From assembly GCA_017431035.1 (NCBI GenBank), contig JAFRLW010000001.1, positions 1 through 33,988 of the forward strand: a DNA stretch of 33,988 nucleotides, written 5' to 3'. The notes under the pieces were generated by a model, which was given only the letters and a program-made list of their open reading frames with translations, had not been told where the DNA came from and did no database searches. The translations under genes were made by a program, and so were the position numbers. Positions 29,838 through 33,988 of the stretch are shown in pieces (the stretch's first letter is position 1; each line of letters starts with the position of its first letter). The DNA comes from Clostridia bacterium. Lineage in GTDB: Bacteria; Bacillota; Clostridia; Oscillospirales; Acutalibacteraceae.

Positions 29838-31190
29838 ATGAAAAGGTGTTTTATTAAATCCACTGCTATAATACTGATAATCTCGCTTTGGGCGGCGCTT
29901 TGTTCGTGCAGTCCGTTTGGCAGTAGTCTTGACGTGAAAATAAACAGTCCGACCGAAACTGTCGATATTGTATCTCCTGAAATCAGGGACTATATAAGCA
30001 GAGCAAAAAACTATAAAGAGGGCGACTACACAAGTTCGGTCAAAGCGTATGACAATCTCGGTAATATGCCCTCCTCCGTTAAGTTTGAGTGGACTTTCAG
30101 TAAAGACCTTAATATTGTAAACGCCTACTTTATATTTAGTGAAACAAAAGATTTCAAGGTTACTCAAAAAGAATATATCCCCAAAATACACACGCCTACA
30201 AAGGACAAAAAGCAAACTGCTACTATCTACAATCTTAAACCCGACACCACCTACTATTATAAAATCGAGGTGGAAGAAAAAGGCGGTAAAACAAGTGAGA
30301 GTAAAGTCTTTACCCTTAAAACTTTAAGCGGACCTTACATACTTGAAATCAGCGGAGTAAACAACGCAAGAGATATCGGCGGATATAAAACAGACGACAG
30401 AAAAACCATAAAGTACGGCAGGGTTTACCGCTCGGCTAATCTAGATTTAGCCACCGATATCGGCGAAGATTATATACTGAATACGCTTGGCATAAAGACC
30501 GAATTTGACCTCAGAAACGAATACACAGAATCTTTCAGAAGTCCTTTTGAAAGCAGTCTTAATTATATAAACATAGCCGGCAAATCATACGCTGCGTTTT
30601 GGGAAAATTACGAAACTGCAGCTGAAGAAGCAAGAGTGTTTGCAAACCCCGAAAATTACCCTATTATATTCCACTGCGCCGCAGGAGCGGATAGAACAGG
30701 CTCACTTGCATTTGCACTTGAAGCGCTATGCGGTGTTAGTGAAAACGATATGATAATCGACTACGAACTGACACCTAAAAGGTCAAGAGCCGGTTATAAA
30801 ACCGACAAATACAACTACGACTTCCCTGCTTTTATAACAGCGCTAAGAAGTTTTGAGGGTGAAAACTTAAAAGACAAGGTATATAATTTCTTTAAGGATA
30901 AATGCGGACTAAGTGATATGGAACTATATAATATAACCGCCCTGCTTACAACCGACGGCGCCGTATTCAAAAATCCGCCGAGCAGTCCCATAAAATCAAA
31001 TGGCAACAAAGCCACGGTAGAAATTGATGCCAAAAAATCGGGCGAAATCAAAAGTATCACCGCAAACGGTAAAGAATATGATTTCACCTATAAAAACGGA
31101 ATATTGACCATTAAAACAAGTAATGAGGGTGTTATAAACGCCACACTTTCTTTTGAAGATGGCACAAAAATGCCAATAGCATTTGAATAA
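29838..31190 (+). CDS. Lipoprotein tyrosine phosphatase with fibronectin-III-like domain
   Basis: 450 residues. A signal peptide ends in a lipobox (ALCSC, lipidated Cys24 or Cys22), so the protein sits on the outer face of the membrane. Residues 65-163 form a fibronectin-III/phosphatase-N-type beta domain (YNLKPDTTYYYKIEV). Residues 170-380 are a Y_phosphatase3-type phosphatase: NNARDIGGYKTDD, GRVYRSANL and the P-loop HCAAGADRTG with Cys280 and Arg286 intact. A beta domain of about 60 residues ends the protein. Relatives include IphP and LipA-type enzymes with broad phosphotyrosine or phosphoinositide activity. The ATG at 29838 has GGAGG at correct spacing; the in-frame ATG at 29823 overlaps it. 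Confidence 0.87.
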   Translation: MKRCFIKSTAIILIISLWAALCSCSPFGSSLDVKINSPTETVDIVSPEIRDYISRAKNYKEGDYTSSVKAYDNLGNMPSSVKFEWTFSKDLNIVNAYFIFSETKDFKVTQKEYIPKIHTPTKDKKQTATIYNLKPDTTYYYKIEVEEKGGKTSESKVFTLKTLSGPYILEISGVNNARDIGGYKTDDRKTIKYGRVYRSANLDLATDIGEDYILNTLGIKTEFDLRNEYTESFRSPFESSLNYINIAGKSYAAFWENYETAAEEARVFANPENYPIIFHCAAGADRTGSLAFALEALCGVSENDMIIDYELTPKRSRAGYKTDKYNYDFPAFITALRSFEGENLKDKVYNFFKDKCGLSDMELYNITALLTTDGAVFKNPPSSPIKSNGNKATVEIDAKKSGEIKSITANGKEYDFTYKNGILTIKTSNEGVINATLSFEDGTKMPIAFE

Positions 31191-31196
31191 TAAAAT

Positions 31197-31227
31197 ATCC
31201 GCTATCCTGACGGACGGCGGATTTTTT
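31197..31227 (+). terminator. Terminator of the phosphatase lipoprotein gene
   Basis: ATCCGC (31197-31202) pairs with GCGGAT (31217-31222), with a short inner TCC/GGA pairing, followed by a run of T. Confidence 0.65.
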
Positions 31228-31288
31228 GATTTATTTTTCTATAACATAAGTATAAATTGCGGTTTTAGATTTACTTATATTATAAACC

Positions 31289-31317
31289 TTGACACTAAAC
31301 TTTATGGTTTTTATAAT
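31289..31317 (+). promoter_or_regulatory. Consensus sigma-A promoter of the ceramidase-like gene
   Basis: TTGACA (31289-31294), 17 bases, TATAAT (31312-31317), an exact consensus match. It lies inside the longest open frame, which shows that the real start is further downstream. GGAGG is at 31336-31340. Confidence 0.82.
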
Positions 31318-31348
31318 TATAATATACAATTCTTTGGAGGAAAACAAA

Positions 31349-32779
31349 GTGAATAATATTCATATTGGATTTCATAAAAGTGACGTGACCCCTAAAACAG
31401 GCGGTATTCCTTTGTCGGGCTGGGGCGCTACACATCTTCGCCTTGCCGCTACGGTGGAAGACCCGCTGTATTGCAGTGTAACCGCTGTAGGAAACGGCGA
31501 AAAGGCTGAATATATCATTATTAACCTTGACCTAATCTCTATCCCTACCGACAAGGTAAAAAGGCTTAGAACGGCGATTTTTGAAAAGACAGGCTATAGT
31601 GAGGACAGGGTTATTATCAGCGGTACTCATACCCACTCAGCCCCCGACCTTTCAAGCAAACTCGACACCATAGAAACATATATTAAGTTTTTAGAGCAAG
31701 AGATACCCGACTGTATAAAAAGAGCGGTTGCCGATATGAAGCCCGCCACGATTTACTACGGCAAAAACGAAGTCGGAAGACGTGATATGCGTATCAATTT
31801 TGTACGCCACTACACAATGACCGATATAGAATATAAAGACAACCCGAGCGACGGACCGGTTTATTATTCGGGCAATAATTTCGGTTTTGAGTATCTTCAA
31901 AACCCCGATAAGTATATCTACACAGGTCACGAGTCCGAAGCGGACCCGGAGGTTCAACTAATCGAGTTCAGAAGAGAAAACGCCGACAGTATTTTGCTTG
32001 TAAACTTCCAAAGCCACGCCCTGCTTTCAAGCGGAATTGCAAGTACGGTTATGACCTCTGATTTCCCCGGTGCCGTTTGTGAAGAACTGAAAAAGAGGAT
32101 AGGCAACTGCGAGGCGGTATATATTCAGGGTTGTTGCGGAAATATAAACCCATTTACACGTATTCGTGAAGAAGCGCTTCTTGGTATTTGTTATGACCCG
32201 TTTAGAGCAAATGACGACTGTGACTGCGACTGGAGAGCATACGGTAAAATTATCGCCGCCTATGCCAAAGAGATACACGACACAAAACTCACTAAATCAA
32301 AATCAAATGAGTTCCGCTTTGCAAGAAAGATACTAAACCTCCCCTGCGACCACTCAAGAGATGATAAACTCCCCGAAATAGAGTGGGTGCTTGAAAAATA
32401 TGACAAAGAGGGCAACACAAGAGAAACTATAGAAGCCGCCATGTCGGCAGGTCTTGTAAGTCCGTATGAAGCGACGGCTATCAGGACAAGGTCAAAACTG
32501 CCTCTCTCAATGGATTTTGAGATTAACGCACTTCGTTTCGGTGATACTGCAATGACCACCGTTCCTGCCGAGCATTTTGACCAAACAGGTAAATACATAA
32601 AGGCTAACTCCCCGTTCAAGCTCACACTTAATCAGTGTTATTCTTGCGGAAGATACGCCTATTTACCGGCTGAGGGCACTTGTATGACTGGATATGAAAG
32701 AAACAACACCTTCTTCGCCCCGGGTACTGCCGAAATAATAAGAGACGCTCAACTTGATTTGCTTAACACACTCAAATAA
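31349..32779 (+). CDS. Neutral/alkaline ceramidase-like hydrolase, cytoplasmic
   Basis: 476 residues similar to the N-terminal catalytic domain of neutral ceramidases, zinc amidases that split N-acyl sphingosines. Readable parts are IGFHKSDVTPKTGGIPLSGW, zinc-site GTHTHSAPD (about 92-100), FQSHALLSSG, the nucleophile-type segment TSDFPGAV and QGCCGNINPF. The C-terminal immunoglobulin-like domain of true ceramidases is absent, and no signal peptide exists, so the substrate must be intracellular. Many such shortened relatives in gut bacteria stand with sugar-degradation genes and have no proven substrate. Start is a GTG at 31349 with GGAGG 8 bases upstream; the open frame to 31289 begins in the -35 element. 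Confidence 0.84.
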   Translation: MNNIHIGFHKSDVTPKTGGIPLSGWGATHLRLAATVEDPLYCSVTAVGNGEKAEYIIINLDLISIPTDKVKRLRTAIFEKTGYSEDRVIISGTHTHSAPDLSSKLDTIETYIKFLEQEIPDCIKRAVADMKPATIYYGKNEVGRRDMRINFVRHYTMTDIEYKDNPSDGPVYYSGNNFGFEYLQNPDKYIYTGHESEADPEVQLIEFRRENADSILLVNFQSHALLSSGIASTVMTSDFPGAVCEELKKRIGNCEAVYIQGCCGNINPFTRIREEALLGICYDPFRANDDCDCDWRAYGKIIAAYAKEIHDTKLTKSKSNEFRFARKILNLPCDHSRDDKLPEIEWVLEKYDKEGNTRETIEAAMSAGLVSPYEATAIRTRSKLPLSMDFEINALRFGDTAMTTVPAEHFDQTGKYIKANSPFKLTLNQCYSCGRYAYLPAEGTCMTGYERNNTFFAPGTAEIIRDAQLDLLNTLK

Positions 32780-32795
32780 AAAGAAATTATAAAAA

Positions 32796-32834
32796 GGAAA
32801 AAGCACCCATTTTTTTAAGATGGATGCTTTTTCC
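32796..32834. terminator. Bidirectional terminator between ceramidase-like and GH16 genes
   Basis: GGAAAAAGCACCCAT (32796-32810) pairs with ATGGATGCTTTTTCC (32820-32834) with one internal mismatch. The A-rich and T-rich arms serve both convergent genes. Confidence 0.82.
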
Positions 32835-32848
32835 GTTTATAATGCGTA

Positions 32849-33676
32849 TTATTTTTTCTTATCAAATACTCGAACATAGTCTACAAGGAAAGTATCTCCT
32901 ATAGCGTCATATGCTTCGGGCATTGGTTGTTTATTGTACTTCATTTTACGATAGCCTCTAACCTCAGTAGAGATCAAAATAAACTCAGGGCGAGTTGTTA
33001 TACATTCTGAAGTATGCCCGTCTTCAACACCGTCAACATAGAAGGTGTATCCTGTTTCATCCCACAAAAGACCAAAGGTATGGAAAACGGAAGTATCAAG
33101 TCCTTCCCTTTTCTCACTGATTTTTACGTGTTTATTGTCAAGACCGTAACCGCCTGTATAAATATTATGCTGATCAATTCTGCCGGGTTTGAAAGACTCC
33201 ATAATATCTATTTCAACTCCGGTATCAGCCGGGTCAAGTGATGCGCCTATAACAGGAGATTGTATCCAAAAAGCAGACCACCAGCCCTCTTTTTGTTGCA
33301 AACGGCAACGGCACTCATAGTAGCCCGGACCATGCAAATATTTATTTTCGTGTAGTTTACCTATGTTCCACTGAATTGCATCAGTGCCGAACTCGGTTTT
33401 TACTACCGGTTCATCCATAAAGTTATAACCTGTTTGCAGTTGAGAGGAAACAAGTCTTCCGTCCTTTTCAAAAAGGGTGAAAACAGCGTTGCTCTTTCCG
33501 TCAAGGTGTACGCCGTCACGCTCCCACGCAGGCCAACGCACACCCATCATAGATGTACGATAGTCCCATTTTGTCATATCAAGTTCTGTTCCGTCAAACT
33601 CATCGGACCAGGTAAGTTCCCACTCACCGTCAGGTACCATAGAGGGTTCATGTCCCTCGACAATATACTTTTTCAT
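32849..33676 (-). CDS. Glycoside hydrolase family 16 enzyme without signal peptide
   Basis: 275 residues. ELTWSDEFDGTELDMTKWD opens the GH16 jelly roll and EIDIMES (155-161) is the catalytic motif, with nucleophile Glu155, Asp157 and acid/base Glu160. GGWWS- and FWIQS-type Trp stretches line the cleft (131-140). The family cuts beta-1,3- or beta-1,4-glucans and galactans; substrate is not predictable here. No signal peptide, anchor or binding module is visible, which is unusual for a polysaccharide hydrolase and suggests action on imported oligosaccharides. AAGGAG lies 8 bases upstream of the ATG. The Ldh-type gene ends 17 bases before it, so both are probably one operon. Confidence 0.9.
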   Translation of the reverse strand: MKKYIVEGHEPSMVPDGEWELTWSDEFDGTELDMTKWDYRTSMMGVRWPAWERDGVHLDGKSNAVFTLFEKDGRLVSSQLQTGYNFMDEPVVKTEFGTDAIQWNIGKLHENKYLHGPGYYECRCRLQQKEGWWSAFWIQSPVIGASLDPADTGVEIDIMESFKPGRIDQHNIYTGGYGLDNKHVKISEKREGLDTSVFHTFGLLWDETGYTFYVDGVEDGHTSECITTRPEFILISTEVRGYRKMKYNKQPMPEAYDAIGDTFLVDYVRVFDKKK

Positions 33677-33693
33677 TTTTCTAACTCCTTTTT

Positions 33694-33988
33694 TTAATCT
33701 TCAAATGGGAAATGGAACTGAGAAAGTCCAAGTTCATCACGAATTGCAATAATTTCTTTTTGTACCGACTCATTTATCGGCACGCCGTCTTTACGGGCAA
33801 GGCGAACAAGATGTTCCTTCTCGCCGGCTGTGTATATTCTCTCGGCTCCGGGCATTTTCTTTGAAGCACGTACGCTTCTGAGTATTTCTCCCGCTTTCTT
33901 GCGGAAGAGTTCTTCACCGAGGAAATGATTTGTATCAATGGCGATAAAGAAATGTCCGAGTTCAAACGGTTTTTTGTTTCCGTTTTCA
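33694..33988 (-). CDS. Malate/L-lactate dehydrogenase (Ldh_2) family protein, C-terminal part (cut by window end)
   Basis: The last 97 or so residues of a protein whose start lies beyond the window. GHFFIAIDTNHF, then a helix ending in VRASKKMPGAERIYTAGEKE, and DGVPINESVQKEI with a final DELGL match the C-terminus of the Ldh_2 family (YlbC, YbiC, ureidoglycolate and sulfolactate dehydrogenases): GHFF-A-D, PG-E and G-P motifs are in the right order. These are NAD(P)-dependent 2-hydroxyacid dehydrogenases without a Rossmann fold. Substrate cannot be inferred from this part. Confidence 0.82.
   Translation of the reverse strand, partial: ENGNKKPFELGHFFIAIDTNHFLGEELFRKKAGEILRSVRASKKMPGAERIYTAGEKEHLVRLARKDGVPINESVQKEIIAIRDELGLSQFHFPFED

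Noticed and set aside
1-33988. CRISPR arrays, insertion sequences, prophage or integrase genes, rRNA or tRNA genes
   Set aside because: I looked for short regular repeats, transposase motifs and cloverleaf patterns and saw none. The glycan operon may be a variable locus, but no mobile-element remnant marks its borders.

Overview
The window is a low-GC chromosomal segment of an endospore-forming member of the Clostridia. Evidence for this: a clostridial-type alpha/beta small acid-soluble spore protein, a YpeB germination protein, strong AGGAGG-type ribosome binding sites, sigma-A promoters close to TTGACA-17-TATAAT, a T-box leader and LexA boxes of the Gram-positive type. A gut habitat is plausible from the GH16, ceramidase-like and Ldh-type genes at the right end, but that is inference.

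Layout. (1) 1-1047, plus strand: the 3' end of proC, a spore protein gene and a DUF378 membrane protein, closed by a bidirectional terminator. (2) 1053-20376, minus strand: one long surface-glycan operon of 18 genes, read from a consensus promoter at 20348-20376. In transcription order it encodes a glycosyltransferase, a UDP-HexNAc dehydrogenase and epimerase pair (predicted UDP-GalNAcA supply), two different ATP-grasp enzymes, further glycosyltransferases, an EpsG/Wzy-like polymerase, an acyltransferase, a Wzx-like flippase, a LicD phosphotransferase with a TagD-like cytidylyltransferase, then a side-chain module: hexapeptide acetyltransferase joined in frame to a GT-C-like membrane protein, a GtrB-like polyprenyl-phosphate glycosyltransferase, and a GtrA flippase fused to a PIG-L deacetylase. 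A VanZ-like protein ends it. No initiating phosphoglycosyltransferase, chain-length kinase or attachment ligase is present in the window. (3) 20455-22635, minus strand: ypeB, a small C39-like cysteine peptidase and dut, apparently one operon. (4) 22700-26759, plus strand: an isoleucine T-box leader, a type-2 (eukaryote-like) ileS and a small membrane protein. (5) 26742-27451, minus strand: a PAP2-family phosphatase with its own promoter. (6) 27519-27894, plus strand: a 66-residue membrane protein whose promoter carries two LexA-like boxes. (7) 27926-29776, plus strand: a NifU-like/GGGtGRT gene pair with a palindrome across its -10 element. (8) 29780-32834, plus strand: a lipoprotein tyrosine phosphatase and a cytoplasmic neutral-ceramidase-like hydrolase, each with its own promoter. 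(9) 32849-33988, minus strand: a GH16 enzyme without signal peptide, downstream of the 3' end of an Ldh-type dehydrogenase that runs off the window.

How the parts fit. The operon in (2) looks like a Wzx/Wzy-type pathway: soluble glycosyltransferases build an acidic repeat unit on a lipid carrier, LicD/TagD and the acyl and acetyl transferases decorate it, the flippase exports it and EpsG polymerises it. The terminal Gtr-like module is the most striking part: a GtrB, a GtrA and a GT-C protein make the classical three-component side-chain system, and the fused PIG-L domain suggests that the lipid-linked sugar is N-deacetylated on the cytoplasmic face. The other candidate for something undescribed is the small LexA-boxed membrane protein at 27591-27791.
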